From NCBI GenBank assembly GCA_002162815.1, contig MAAT01000069.1, forward strand, positions 1 through 40,737: a stretch of 40,737 nt of DNA. The letters are read 5' to 3'. The notes below the pieces were generated by a model. It was given only the letters and a program-made list of their open reading frames with translations, was not told where the DNA came from and did not search any database. Of the stretch, positions 28,259-37,760 are shown piece by piece. This DNA is from Gammaproteobacteria bacterium 53_120_T64 (GTDB lineage: Bacteria; Pseudomonadota; Gammaproteobacteria; Pseudomonadales; Porticoccaceae). The position numbers were made by a program, and so were the translations under genes. The first letter of the stretch is position 1. Every line of letters begins with the position of its first letter.

Positions 28259-29938
28259 TCAAACCGTAATACCCAGCTCTTCTATCATCGCATCGCGCAT
28301 TTTAAACTTCATAATCTTACCCGTCACTGTCATTGGGTACTCTTCCACAAAGCGAATGTAGTACGGCACTTTAAAGTGGGTGATTTTGTTTTTGCAGTAG
28401 GCTCTCACCTCATCGTCGCTCAGTGCCTGACCGTCGTGGCATTTGATCCACGCGCAAACCTGTTCGCCGAGGCGCTCATCGGGGACGCCGACGACCTGCA
28501 CTTCCTGAATTTTTTCGTGGCTGTAGAGAAACTCCTCCACTTCGCGGGGATAAATATTTTCACCACCGCGAATAATCATATCTTTAATACGGCCGGTGAC
28601 ACGCACATAGCCCTCGCTATCCATAATGCCAATATCGCCGGAGTGCAACCAGCCACCCGCATCGATGGTCTCGCGGGTTTTTTCCTCGTCGTGCCAATAG
28701 CCGCGCATCACCGCATAACCTCGGCTGCAAATCTCGCCCTTTTCGCCGATGGCGACGACCCGATTATTGTCGTCGACAATTTTGGTTTCGAGGTGGGGGC
28801 AAGGTTTACCCACCGTGCCAACGCGCTTGTCGAGGGCATCGTCTGGCTCGGTGGCATGACTCACCGGGCTCAGTTCTGTTTGGCCGTAGGCGATCAAAAT
28901 TTGCTGCATATTCATTTTGCCGATGACCTGCTTCATCACCGACTCGGGACAGGGTGCCCCAGCCATAATCCCCGTGCGTAGGCTAGACAAGTCAAAGCTA
29001 TCGAATTCGGGGTGGTCGAGCTCGGCAATAAACATCGTCGGCACGCCGTGCAGAGCGGTGCATCTTTCTTCGGCAACGGTTTGCAAAACACTCAAGGGCT
29101 CAAAGGCTTCACCGGGGAAGACCGCCGTCGCGCCGTGGCAAATGCAACCCAGATTACCAATCACCATGCCGAAGCAATGGTAGAGCGGCACGGGGATGCA
29201 GACTTTATCTTCGTGGGTTAGACGCATTACATCGCCATTGACCTTGCCATTATTCAGTACATTGCAGTGGGTCAGTGTCGCGCCCTTGGGGCTGCCTGTC
29301 GTGCCACTGGTGAACTGAATATTAATCGCATCGTCGGGCATCAACTGCCCTTTCAATTCAGCCAGCCGCGTGTGCTCTGGCTCGCCACCCATGGCACAGA
29401 CTTCCTCAAAATTGTACATGCCCGCTGTTTGGGCCTCGCCCATGCGAATCACGGTTTCAAGCTTGGGGAATTTTGCCGAGCGCAGTTGGCCAGGCTCACA
29501 GCTCGCCAGCTCCGGTGCCAGTTCGCACAGCATGTCGAGGTAGCGACTACTCTTGAAAGACTCCGCACTAATAATGGCGCGGCACTGGACTTTATTTAAA
29601 GCGTATTCCAACTCATAGAGGCGATAGGCCGGATTAATGCAAACCAGAATAGCCCCAATTTTTGCCGTGGCAAACTGGGTTAAACACCACTCATAACAAT
29701 TCGGTGCCCAAATGCCGACGCGGTCGCCAGGCTCAATACCCAGTGCCAACAGGCCCGTGGCTAGCCTTTCAATTTCGTGCTGATATTCACTATAGGTCCA
29801 GCGGATATTTTGGTGGGCGACGACCAGCGCTTCGCTATCGCCGAAGCGCTCTACAGCCAGGTCAAACTGATTGCCAATGGTGTCGTAAATTAGCGGCTCG
29901 GTAGCCGCGCCGCACATATAACTTTTTTCCAGTTTCAT
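28259..29938 (-). CDS. Acyl-CoA synthetase (AMP-binding)
   Basis: The 559-residue adenylate-forming enzyme has the P-loop-like FTSGTTGSPKGATLTH, YGQTELSP, GWLHSGDIG, GRIKDMIIRGGENIYP and the catalytic lysine in VTGKIMKFKMR. Length and motifs fit medium/long or branched-chain fatty acyl-CoA ligases of the type often linked to leucine/isovalerate clusters. It would activate a free acid for entry into the pathway; the exact acid is unknown. GGAGA precedes the ATG. It is divergent from liuR and shares the control region with it. Confidence 0.93.
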   Translation of the reverse strand: MKLEKSYMCGAATEPLIYDTIGNQFDLAVERFGDSEALVVAHQNIRWTYSEYQHEIERLATGLLALGIEPGDRVGIWAPNCYEWCLTQFATAKIGAILVCINPAYRLYELEYALNKVQCRAIISAESFKSSRYLDMLCELAPELASCEPGQLRSAKFPKLETVIRMGEAQTAGMYNFEEVCAMGGEPEHTRLAELKGQLMPDDAINIQFTSGTTGSPKGATLTHCNVLNNGKVNGDVMRLTHEDKVCIPVPLYHCFGMVIGNLGCICHGATAVFPGEAFEPLSVLQTVAEERCTALHGVPTMFIAELDHPEFDSFDLSSLRTGIMAGAPCPESVMKQVIGKMNMQQILIAYGQTELSPVSHATEPDDALDKRVGTVGKPCPHLETKIVDDNNRVVAIGEKGEICSRGYAVMRGYWHDEEKTRETIDAGGWLHSGDIGIMDSEGYVRVTGRIKDMIIRGGENIYPREVEEFLYSHEKIQEVQVVGVPDERLGEQVCAWIKCHDGQALSDDEVRAYCKNKITHFKVPYYIRFVEEYPMTVTGKIMKFKMRDAMIEELGITV

Positions 29939-30117
29939 TCTGTCTCCGGCCGATGGCCTTAATTCTATTATTACTCACGCACTTCATTCACCCGAACGCC
30001 TTCTACCGGGACTCTAAGGTGGCGCAATTTACCAAGACCCAGCGGCGCTGGCAAACGACTATGTGCTATACCTATGTCGTGTTGACGCAGCGCCTTCAGT
30101 CACGCCCTGACAAGAAA

Positions 30118-30146
30118 TTGCAGTTTACGTTAACGTAAGTTATATT
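30118..30146 (+). promoter_or_regulatory. liuR promoter with LiuR-type palindrome in the spacer
   Basis: TTGCAG (30118-30123) and TATATT (30141-30146) are separated by exactly 17 bases. The spacer contains TTACGTTAACGTAA (30125-30138), a perfect 14-bp palindrome. MerR-family regulators bind dyads between the -35 and -10 boxes, usually in 19-20-bp spacers, and the palindrome resembles known LiuR sites. It lies 33 bases before the liuR ATG, so autoregulation is likely, and it may also control the divergent ligase gene. Confidence 0.7.
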
Positions 30147-30171
30147 TCAGCCCCCGTACCGGTTGGCAGCA

Positions 30172-30576
30172 ATGGTTAAAGAAACGAGCACTTACAGCAT
30201 TTCGGAATTGGCCAAGGAATTCGGTGTCACCACGCGCACCATTCGCCACTACGAAGAGTTGCAACTACTTTTACCCGAGCGACAGGGTCAAAAGCGTATT
30301 TATAGTCTTGCCGATCGCATCAAACTAAAACTCATTGTACGCGGCAAACGTATCGGCCTCTCGCTGCAAGAAAGTGGCGAACTGATACATATGTATGAAC
30401 CCGGCCGCAGCAATGTCGACCAACTTGAGCGCACCGTAGAATATATCGGCGCCTCACGACAAAAATTATCCCAACAACTGCGCGACATCAGCACCATGCT
30501 CGACGAGCTCGACAAAGCCGAGACCGGCTGCAAGGCCGAACTTGAAAGCCTGCGCAAAGCTGCCAACAAAGAATAG
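30172..30576 (+). CDS. liuR: MerR-family regulator of leucine/isovalerate catabolism
   Basis: The 134-residue protein has an N-terminal MerR winged helix (YSISELAKEFGVTTRTIRHY, about 8-27), the wing with QKRIYS, and a C-terminal dimerising helix (about 80-130). No Cys-rich metal site is seen. LiuR proteins repress liu genes in the absence of branched-chain acyl-CoA intermediates. The ATG at 30172 is preferred to the in-frame TTG at 30163. Its own promoter carries a palindromic site. It is followed 40 bases later by liuA. Confidence 0.9.
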   Translation: MVKETSTYSISELAKEFGVTTRTIRHYEELQLLLPERQGQKRIYSLADRIKLKLIVRGKRIGLSLQESGELIHMYEPGRSNVDQLERTVEYIGASRQKLSQQLRDISTMLDELDKAETGCKAELESLRKAANKE

Positions 30577-30616
30577 CGCACCCCACCCTACCATCACCGC
30601 CTAAGGAAACCCCGCC

Positions 30617-31786
30617 ATGCACGCACCTTTTAAAAGTATGAATTTTGACCTCGGTCAGGACGTCGACATGCTGCGCGACGCCGTCTATCAATTTGCCCAG
30701 GGTGAAATTGCCCCTCGCGCCGAGCAAATCGACATCGACAACAACTTCCCAGCCGAGCTGTGGCAGCAATTCGGCGACATGGGCCTGCTGGGCATGACGG
30801 TTGAGGAAGAATTCGGCGGCACCAATATGGGCTATCTGGCCCACGTGGTGGCGATGGAAGAAATCTCCCGCGCCTCGGCCGCTGTCGGCCTGTCTTACGG
30901 CGCTCATTCCAACCTCTGTGTGAATCAAATTCGCAAGAATGGTACGCACGAGCAAAAGCTCAAATACCTGCCCAAGCTTTGCTCCGGCGAGCATGTCGGC
31001 GCCCTGGCGATGAGCGAGCCAGGTGCGGGCTCCGACGTGGTGAGCATGAAATTGCGCGCCGAAAAGAAAGGCGACCGCTATGTTCTCAACGGCAATAAGT
31101 TCTGGATCACTAATGGCCCCGATGCCGACACCTATGTGATCTACGCCAAAACCGAACCCACTAAGGGCTCAAAAGGCATTACTGCTTTTATTGTTGAGCG
31201 CGACTTCCCCGGCTTTAGCCGAGCGCAAAAACTCGACAAGCTGGGCATGCGTGGCTCCAACACCGGCGAGTTGGTGTTTGTCGATTGTGAAGTCCCCGCC
31301 GAAAACATCCTCGGCAAGGAAAACCAGGGCGTTAAAGTGCTGATGTCCGGTCTCGATTTTGAACGCACCGTGCTCTCCGGCGGCCCCGTGGGCTTAATGC
31401 AGGCCTGCATGGACATCGTCATCCCCTACTATCACGACCGCAAACAGTTCGACACACCGATCGGTGAATTCCAGTTGATGCAGGGCAAGCTGGCCGATAT
31501 GTATGTTGACCTGAATACCTCGCGCGCTTACCTTTACGCGGTGGCCAAGGCCTGTGACCGTGGCGAAGACTCGCGCAAAGACGCCGCCGCCGTTATTTTG
31601 TACACCGCCGAAAAAGCCACACAAATGGCTCTGCAGGCGATACAGGCACTGGGCGGCAACGGTTACATTAATGAGTACCCCACCGGGCGCTTGCTGCGCG
31701 ATGCCAAGCTCTATGAAATTGGTGCTGGCACCTCGGAAATCCGGCGCATGCTAGTAGGTAGAGAACTCTTTAACGAATCAAAATGA
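30617..31786 (+). CDS. liuA: Isovaleryl-CoA dehydrogenase
   Basis: The 389-residue flavoprotein oxidises isovaleryl-CoA to 3-methylcrotonyl-CoA in leucine breakdown. Signatures: [23 protein letters not shown], and the catalytic Glu249 in [13 protein letters not shown], the isovaleryl-specific position; the EGT site is [15 protein letters not shown] precedes the ATG. The stop codon TGA (31784-31786) overlaps the first bases of the 139-bp palindromic element that follows. Confidence 0.96.
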   Translation: MHAPFKSMNFDLGQDVDMLRDAVYQFAQGEIAPRAEQIDIDNNFPAELWQQFGDMGLLGMTVEEEFGGTNMGYLAHVVAMEEISRASAAVGLSYGAHSNLCVNQIRKNGTHEQKLKYLPKLCSGEHVGALAMSEPGAGSDVVSMKLRAEKKGDRYVLNGNKFWITNGPDADTYVIYAKTEPTKGSKGITAFIVERDFPGFSRAQKLDKLGMRGSNTGELVFVDCEVPAENILGKENQGVKVLMSGLDFERTVLSGGPVGLMQACMDIVIPYYHDRKQFDTPIGEFQLMQGKLADMYVDLNTSRAYLYAVAKACDRGEDSRKDAAAVILYTAEKATQMALQAIQALGGNGYINEYPTGRLLRDAKLYEIGAGTSEIRRMLVGRELFNESK

Positions 31787-31923
31787 GACCTTTGCATGAG
31801 AGCCATTTTGCTCCTATGCTGCGTTAAAAATGTGCTCAATCGGTCATTTACACTTGTAAATTCCCTCACTGTGCGCATTTTTGCCTTGCCTAGAAGTAAA
31901 ATCATCTCCCATGCCAAGGCCTC
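31785..31923. mobile_element. 139-bp palindromic (MITE-like) element at the liuA 3' end
   Basis: The left end reads GAGACCTTTGCATGAGAG and the right end, on the other strand, GAGGCCTTGGCATGGGAG. The two arms remain alignable along the whole length, including ATTTTgCTcCTA / ATTTTaCTtCTA and AAAAATGtGC / AAAAATGcGC, to a centre at TTTACACTTGTAAA (near 31841-31854). The element is therefore one long imperfect inverted repeat with no coding capacity. It looks like a non-autonomous element mobilised by a transposase; the ends recall IS5-type inverted repeats, unverified. No clear target duplication was seen. Confidence 0.7.
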
Positions 31924-32014
31924 AAGAACCTTTTATTTATAAAAGAACAACAACTTAACAAACGGTAAAACCAACAATAATTGCCCGTCAAGGGGCCGCC
32001 AAAAGGGAATGACT

Positions 32015-32902
32015 ATGAGCTATCAATCTGTACTGCAAGCCGACCACTTCAAAGGTAAAGCAATCTTGGTCACCGGCTCCGGCAGTGGCTTTGGCCGCTG
32101 CATTGCCCATGAGCTGGCCTCACTGGGCGCAACCATTTTGATGATGGGCCGCACCGAGGAAAAACTGCTGACAGTAAAAGCCGAAATTGAGGGCGACAAC
32201 CCCGGCGCCATCGTCGACTACGGCTGTGCCGATATCCGCGATGCCGAGGCTGTTGAAGCCGTAATCGACAAATTTGTAGCCGACCACGGGCAAATTCACG
32301 GTCTGGTCAATAATGCCGGCGGCCAGTTCCCCGCCGATCTCGAGAACATCAGCCCCAACGGTTTTCTCGCCGTGGTGCGCACCAACCTCCTCGGCGGCTT
32401 TATTGTCTCCAAAGCGGTGTTCCTGAAATCGATGAAGGAACACGGCGGCACCATCGTCAATATTACCGCCGACAACTTTGGCGGCATGCCGCGCATGGCC
32501 CACTCCGGTGCCTCCCGCGCGGGCATGGAAAACCTCACCCAAACCGCCGCCGTCGAATGGGCCTATGCCGGTGTGCGACTCAATGCCGTAGCACCGGGCT
32601 ACCTTGCCTCGTCCGGCCTCGACACCTACGAAGACCCGGAGATGGTCGAGTGTATTCCCCACTTCCCCGAGGCCGTACCCCTCAACCGGGTCGGTACCGA
32701 ATCGGAAGTCAGCTCGGCGGTCTGCTTTTTACTCAGCGATGGCGCCAGCTATATCAACGGCGTCACGCTGAAAGTCGATGGCGGTAGCTCACTGTGCTTA
32801 AGCTCACCCCTGGGTCGTAAAATCAAGCGCGCCGAACGCAACAACGAAGCCTACAACGGCTTTCACCGCGCCACTTTTCCCAAGGTCTTACAGAAAAACT
32901 GA
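32015..32902 (+). CDS. SDR family, peroxisomal trans-2-enoyl-CoA reductase (PECR)-like
   Basis: With the second ATG (32015) as start, seven bases after AAGGG, the protein has 295 residues. It has TGSGSGFG (20-27) and NNAGG, but the YxxxK region reads HSGASRAGM (163-171) with Arg168 in the Lys position, as in human PECR (HSGAARAGV). VSSAVCFLLSDGASYINGV is also PECR-like. This suggests a 2-enoyl-CoA reductase or dienoyl-CoA reductase-type activity. It sits between liuA and liuB, where other liu clusters have no such gene, and may act on a branched enoyl-CoA. Confidence 0.85.
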   Translation: MSYQSVLQADHFKGKAILVTGSGSGFGRCIAHELASLGATILMMGRTEEKLLTVKAEIEGDNPGAIVDYGCADIRDAEAVEAVIDKFVADHGQIHGLVNNAGGQFPADLENISPNGFLAVVRTNLLGGFIVSKAVFLKSMKEHGGTIVNITADNFGGMPRMAHSGASRAGMENLTQTAAVEWAYAGVRLNAVAPGYLASSGLDTYEDPEMVECIPHFPEAVPLNRVGTESEVSSAVCFLLSDGASYINGVTLKVDGGSSLCLSSPLGRKIKRAERNNEAYNGFHRATFPKVLQKN

Positions 32903-32950
32903 GCCTTGCAAAACCAACTCCAGCAACAATAGCCGAAGAGAAACGCTTCC

Positions 32951-34558
32951 ATGGCCGTATTGAAATCGAAGATCAACACCCGCACCACCGAGTTTGCCGA
33001 CAACGCCGCACTGATGCAGAGCATCGTCGATGACCTGAATGAGAAGATCGCCCAGCTCAGCCTCGGTGGCAATCAGAAGTCCCGCGACCGCCACGAAGGG
33101 CGCGGCAAGCTACTGCCCCGCGACCGGCTGAAACATCTACTCGACCCCGGCAGCCCCTTTTTGGAATTCTCACAATTTGCCGCCTGGGAATGCTACGACG
33201 ACTACGTGCCCGGTGCTAGCATCATTACCGGCATTGGCCGCGTCGCCGGACAGGAATGTCTGATTGTCGTTAACGACCCCACAGTTAAGGGCGGCACCTA
33301 CTACCCGATGACCTGTACCAAGCAAGTACGGGCGCAAACCATCGCCGATGAAAACAACCTGCCCTGCATTTATCTGGTGGATTCCGGCGGTGCCTTTTTA
33401 CCGATGCAGGCCGAGATATTCCCCGACCGCCTGCACTTTGGCCGCAGCTTCTTTAACGAAGCGGTGATGTCATCGAAGGGCATTCCACAAATTGCCGTGG
33501 TGATGGGCTCGTGCACGGCCGGTGGCGCGTATATGCCTGCCATGGCCGATGAGTCGATCATCGTCAAGGAACAGGGCACCATCTTTCTCGGTGGCCCACC
33601 CCTGGTAAAAGCGGCAACGGGCGAAATCGTCAGTGCCGAAGAACTCGGTGGCGCCGATGTGCACTGTCGCACCTCCGGCGTGACCGACCACTACGCGCAG
33701 AATGACCACCACGCCTTGCAACTGGCGCGCCAGTCCATCAGTCGCCTCAATCGCGTCAAGCCAAAGCAGCTCGATGTGAAGGAGTCCGTCGAGCCACTGT
33801 ATGACGCCAAAGAAATTTACGGCGTGGTACCGAAAGACACGAAAAAGCCCTACGACGTGCGCGAAGTGATCGCCCGCGTGGTCGATGGTTCCGAGTTCGA
33901 CGAATTTAAAGCCCTCTACGGTGCCACTCTCGTGTGCGGCTTTGCCCGCATTCACGGCTATCCAGTGGGCATACTCGGCAACAACGGCATTCTGTTCGGC
34001 GAGTCGGCACAAAAAGGCGCGCACTTTATTGAACTGTGTTGTCAGCGCAAAATCCCCCTGGTCTTCCTGCAAAACATCACCGGTTTTATGGTCGGTAAAC
34101 AATACGAAGCCGGCGGCATCGCCAAACACGGCGCCAAACTGGTCACCGCCGTGGCCTGCGCCAAGGTGCCGAAGTTCACCATTATTATCGGTGGCTCCTT
34201 CGGTGCCGGTAACTACGGCATGTGCGGGCGCTCCTACGACCCCCGCTTCCTGTTCATGTGGCCCAATGCGCGCATCTCGGTGATGGGTGGCGAACAGGCC
34301 GGCGGCGTACTGGCCAGCGTGAAACGCGACCAAATTGAAGGCCGGGGTGACACCTGGAGTGAAGAGGAAGAGGCGGCCTTTAAGCAACCGGTGATCGACC
34401 TCTACGAGAAGCAGGGCCACCCCTACTTTGCCTCGGCACGGATTTGGGATGACGGCATTATCGACCCCGCTGACACCCGCACCGTACTCGGCCTCTGTAT
34501 CTCGGCCAGTCTCAATAAAGAGATTGAAGAAACCAAGTTTGGCGTCTTTAGAATGTAA
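32951..34558 (+). CDS. liuB: 3-methylcrotonyl-CoA carboxylase, beta subunit
   Basis: The 535-residue carboxyltransferase subunit transfers CO2 from biotin to 3-methylcrotonyl-CoA, giving 3-methylglutaconyl-CoA. It has the two crotonase-like halves with [40 protein letters not shown] and [20 protein letters not shown], and ends close to the usual MCC beta length. The presence of HMG-CoA lyase downstream supports methylcrotonyl- rather than geranyl-CoA as substrate. It is 48 bases after the SDR gene, with only a weak Shine-Dalgarno. Confidence 0.95.
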   Translation: MAVLKSKINTRTTEFADNAALMQSIVDDLNEKIAQLSLGGNQKSRDRHEGRGKLLPRDRLKHLLDPGSPFLEFSQFAAWECYDDYVPGASIITGIGRVAGQECLIVVNDPTVKGGTYYPMTCTKQVRAQTIADENNLPCIYLVDSGGAFLPMQAEIFPDRLHFGRSFFNEAVMSSKGIPQIAVVMGSCTAGGAYMPAMADESIIVKEQGTIFLGGPPLVKAATGEIVSAEELGGADVHCRTSGVTDHYAQNDHHALQLARQSISRLNRVKPKQLDVKESVEPLYDAKEIYGVVPKDTKKPYDVREVIARVVDGSEFDEFKALYGATLVCGFARIHGYPVGILGNNGILFGESAQKGAHFIELCCQRKIPLVFLQNITGFMVGKQYEAGGIAKHGAKLVTAVACAKVPKFTIIIGGSFGAGNYGMCGRSYDPRFLFMWPNARISVMGGEQAGGVLASVKRDQIEGRGDTWSEEEEAAFKQPVIDLYEKQGHPYFASARIWDDGIIDPADTRTVLGLCISASLNKEIEETKFGVFRM

Positions 34559-34669
34559 GGCCGACAACTTACAACTAGATATATAACAATTAGTTAAATA
34601 GATAACTTAACGTAGAAACTAGTAGTGGCTGAAGCGAAAACACCCTTCAGCTACGGGGAAGATCAGACT

Positions 34670-36685
34670 ATGTTCGATAAAATTTTAATTGCCAATCGCG
34701 GCGAAATTGCCTGCCGAGTTATTCGCACCGCCCGTAAAATGGGTATTCGCACCGTCGCCGTTTACTCCGACGCCGACGCCAACGCCCTGCATGTCAACAT
34801 GGCCGACGAAGCCGTCAACATCGGTGCCGCACCCTCAAAAGAATCCTACCTGCTGGCTGAGCGTGTACTCGAGGCCGCGAAGCTTACCGGCGCTCAGGCC
34901 GTGCACCCCGGCTACGGCTTTCTCTCTGAAAACGCCGCTTTTAGCGAAGCCTGTAAGGCCAACGATATAGTCTTTATCGGCCCACCGGTTGGCGCCATTG
35001 AAGCCATGGGCTCAAAGTCTGCCGCCAAAACCATTATGGAAAAAGCCGGCGTGCCATTGGTGCCCGGCTATCACGGCGACGACCAAAGCCCCACCATTTT
35101 GAAGAAGGCCGCCGACGACATGGGCTACCCCGTGCTGTTGAAAGCCACCGCCGGTGGTGGTGGTAAGGGCATGCGCGAAGTGTGGAAGAGCGAAGACTTT
35201 GACGAGGCACTGGCAGCCGCCAAGCGCGAATCTCTGTCGAGCTTTGGCGACGACCGCATGCTGGTTGAAAAATATCTCACCCAGCCCCGCCACGTTGAAA
35301 TACAAGTCTTCTGCGACCAGAGCGGCAACGGCGTTTACCTGTTTGAGCGCGACTGCTCGGTACAGCGGCGCCACCAAAAAGTCATCGAAGAAGCCCCGGC
35401 CCCCGGCATGAACCCAATGGTCCGTGCCGCCATGGGCGATGCCGCCCTGCTCGCCGCTAAAGCCATCGATTACGAAGGCGCGGGCACGGTTGAGTTTTTG
35501 CTCGACACCGACGACACCTTCTTCTTTATGGAGATGAACACCCGCCTGCAGGTCGAGCACCCCGTCACCGAAATGATTACCGGCCAGGATTTGGTCGAAT
35601 GGCAACTACGTGTCGCCGCCGGCCAAGATTTACCCCTGAGCCAAGATCAGCTGCAAATTAACGGGCATTCTTTTGAGGCGCGCATTTACGCCGAGGATCC
35701 CGACAACGACTTCCTGCCCGTTACCGGTACCCTCTCCTACCTGCAGCCCCCCGAAGAAAGCGCCAATGTGCGCGTCGACACGGGCGTATTGCAGGGCGAC
35801 GAGGTCAGCATTTATTACGACCCGATGATCGCCAAGCTGATCGTTTGGGACGAAAATCGCGACCGCGCCTTAAGCCGCCTGGCCAAGGCACTGAGCGAAT
35901 ACCGCATTAGCGGCATGACCACCAATGTCGACTTCCTCTACAACCTCGCCACCTCTGAGCCCTTCCGCAAGGCCGACCTCGACACTGGCTTTATCGAAAA
36001 GCACCGTGACTTGATCTTCCACAAGAGCGAAGCCGAGCTGGAACGCTATCTGCCTTTAGCCACTCTTTTCTTAATCCTCCAGCGCAATCAAGATGCCGCC
36101 GACTTCGCCTCGCAAAGTGCCGACCCCCACTCGCCCTGGCACGCCACGAACAGCTGGCGCAGTGGCAGCGCCAACATTCACGACTACCACCTGCTGATTA
36201 ATGGCAGCGAAGTCACCGTTGTCGCAGAGGAAACCAGCCCCGGCCGCTTTAGCCTGAGCACACCCGGTGCCGATACCGAGATGAATATTCAACTCAGCGG
36301 CAACCTCGACGGCAGCGACCTGCATGCCGACGTCGACGGCCACCGCATTCACGCCTCGGTGGTTGCCCACGACGGTATTTACAGCTTATTTACGCAAGAT
36401 GCCGCCCTACAGTTCAGCATTGTTGAGCCCGACTGCGGTGATCAGGGTGACGACGCCGAAGCCGGTTTCAGCGCACCGATGACCGGCACCATTGTCGCCC
36501 TGCCTGTGGAAGCAGGCGCTACGGTGAAGAAAGATCAGGCCATCGTGATTATGGAAGCGATGAAAATGGAACACACCATTCGCGCCCCGGCCGATGGCAT
36601 CGTGGTGGAGTTTTACTGCCAGCCCGGTGATTTGGTTGATGGTGGCGCAGAGCTGGTTAACTTTGAAGTAGCTGATAGCGAGTAG
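34670..36685 (+). CDS. liuD: 3-methylcrotonyl-CoA carboxylase, alpha (biotin) subunit
   Basis: Starting at the ATG at 34670 the protein has 671 residues and begins MFDKILIANRGEIACRV, the family N-terminus; an in-frame GTG at 34625 would add 15 unlike residues. It has biotin carboxylase and ATP-grasp domains (ATAGGGGKGM, FMEMNTRLQVEHPVTE), a linker, and a C-terminal biotinyl domain with EAMKMEH, biotin on Lys632. It carboxylates biotin with ATP and bicarbonate and passes CO2 to LiuB. GGGGAAG lies upstream. Across the stop, GAGTAGG and CCTACTC form a seven-pair hairpin (36680-36697). No liuC lies between liuB and liuD. Confidence 0.95.
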   Translation: MFDKILIANRGEIACRVIRTARKMGIRTVAVYSDADANALHVNMADEAVNIGAAPSKESYLLAERVLEAAKLTGAQAVHPGYGFLSENAAFSEACKANDIVFIGPPVGAIEAMGSKSAAKTIMEKAGVPLVPGYHGDDQSPTILKKAADDMGYPVLLKATAGGGGKGMREVWKSEDFDEALAAAKRESLSSFGDDRMLVEKYLTQPRHVEIQVFCDQSGNGVYLFERDCSVQRRHQKVIEEAPAPGMNPMVRAAMGDAALLAAKAIDYEGAGTVEFLLDTDDTFFFMEMNTRLQVEHPVTEMITGQDLVEWQLRVAAGQDLPLSQDQLQINGHSFEARIYAEDPDNDFLPVTGTLSYLQPPEESANVRVDTGVLQGDEVSIYYDPMIAKLIVWDENRDRALSRLAKALSEYRISGMTTNVDFLYNLATSEPFRKADLDTGFIEKHRDLIFHKSEAELERYLPLATLFLILQRNQDAADFASQSADPHSPWHATNSWRSGSANIHDYHLLINGSEVTVVAEETSPGRFSLSTPGADTEMNIQLSGNLDGSDLHADVDGHRIHASVVAHDGIYSLFTQDAALQFSIVEPDCGDQGDDAEAGFSAPMTGTIVALPVEAGATVKKDQAIVIMEAMKMEHTIRAPADGIVVEFYCQPGDLVDGGAELVNFEVADSE

Positions 36686-36704
36686 GCCAACCTACTCTAC
36701 AAGA

Positions 36705-36804
36705 GGAAGGGTGTCCTTTACTCTTGACCGTCGGAGGCATGGATGCCGACACCGAGCGTACAGGGAAGTATTTACAGCGCGTCATGAGTAAAGGGCACCC
36801 TTCC
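36705..36804. repeat. 100-bp inverted-repeat element between liuD and liuE
   Basis: The outer arms at 36705-36728 and 36781-36804 pair over 24 positions with two mismatches (one G/T-type change in the 19-base outer part and one T/T). Inside, GTCGG-A-GGCAT-GG-ATGCC(GAC) at about 36730-36750 forms a second hairpin. The whole can fold into one long stem-loop in the liu mRNA. It carries a 24-codon open frame that is probably fortuitous. It may be a dispersed repeat of the species or an RNA-level control element between the two genes. Confidence 0.75.
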
Positions 36805-36845
36805 TTCACCTGATATACCAGTAATCGAAAACCCGAGCAAAACTT

Positions 36846-37760
36846 ATGAGCCTGCCACAGCGCGTAAAAATTTTTGAAGTTGGCCCCCGCGACGGCCTGC
36901 AGAATGAACCCGCCCCGGTGGACACGGCCACCAAAGTCGAACTCATCGAACAGCTCGCCGCTGCCGGTGTATCCGCCATCGAGAGCGGCAGTTTTGTCAG
37001 CCCTAAATGGGTGCCGCAAATGGCCGGTAGCGAGGCCGTGTTTGGCACATTAAAACGCCGAAGCGGCGTCACCTACTCCGCACTCACACCCAATATGCGC
37101 GGCCTTGAGCGCGCGATTTCTTCTGGCGTCACCGAGGTCGCCGTGTTTATCGCCGCCAGTGAAGCCTTCAGCCAAAAGAACACCAACTGCACCATTGCCG
37201 AGGGGCTTGCTCGGGCTGGCGAACTCACCAAAGTCGCCCGCGCCGAAGGCCTCGACGTGCGCGGCTATATCTCCGTCGTTGCCGGCTGCCCCTATCAGGG
37301 CGCTATCGAACCCGCCACCCTCGCCCCCCTGTCGAGAGCCCTGCTCGACATGGGCTGCTACGAAGTCTCCCTCGGTGACTCCACCGGCGTCGCTACCCCG
37401 GGGCAAACCAAGGCCATTGTCGACGCCGTCGCCAGCGCTATTCCCATCGAACAAGTCGCCATGCACTGCCACAACACCTACGGCCAGGCCCTGGCGAATA
37501 TCTACGCCGCCTTAGAGTTTGGTGTCGCGGTGATCGACAGCTCAGTGGCCGGTTTAGGCGGCTGCCCCTACGCCCCCGGGGCAACCGGTAATGTAGCAAC
37601 GGAAGATGTGGTTTATATGCTCAATGGCTTAGGCATAGAGCACGGCATTGATCTTGAAAAACTAGTCATGGCCGGTGACTACATTGTCCGACAACTGGGG
37701 CGCCAAAATGACTCCGGCGCGGCGCGAGCCCTATTGGCGAAAGCCAGTAGCCGTGATTAA
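36846..37760 (+). CDS. liuE: Hydroxymethylglutaryl-CoA lyase
   Basis: The 304-residue enzyme splits HMG-CoA into acetyl-CoA and acetoacetate, the last step of leucine breakdown. It shows the TIM-barrel metal-binding start VGPRDGLQNE, SFVSPKWVPQM, the HCHNTYGQ metal-ligand motif and the signature GLGGCPYAPGATGNVATED with the catalytic Cys. Length is as expected. It is 160 bases after liuD, the gap being filled by the inverted-repeat element. No intrinsic terminator was found after its stop. Confidence 0.96.
   Translation: MSLPQRVKIFEVGPRDGLQNEPAPVDTATKVELIEQLAAAGVSAIESGSFVSPKWVPQMAGSEAVFGTLKRRSGVTYSALTPNMRGLERAISSGVTEVAVFIAASEAFSQKNTNCTIAEGLARAGELTKVARAEGLDVRGYISVVAGCPYQGAIEPATLAPLSRALLDMGCYEVSLGDSTGVATPGQTKAIVDAVASAIPIEQVAMHCHNTYGQALANIYAALEFGVAVIDSSVAGLGGCPYAPGATGNVATEDVVYMLNGLGIEHGIDLEKLVMAGDYIVRQLGRQNDSGAARALLAKASSRD

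Noticed and set aside
28235..28981. 248-codon plus-strand open frame
   Set aside because: Antisense shadow of the acyl-CoA synthetase C-terminal half; no ribosome-binding site or family resemblance.
33470..34567. 365-codon minus-strand open frame
   Set aside because: Antisense to liuB over almost its whole length; codon structure follows liuB, so it is a shadow despite its size.
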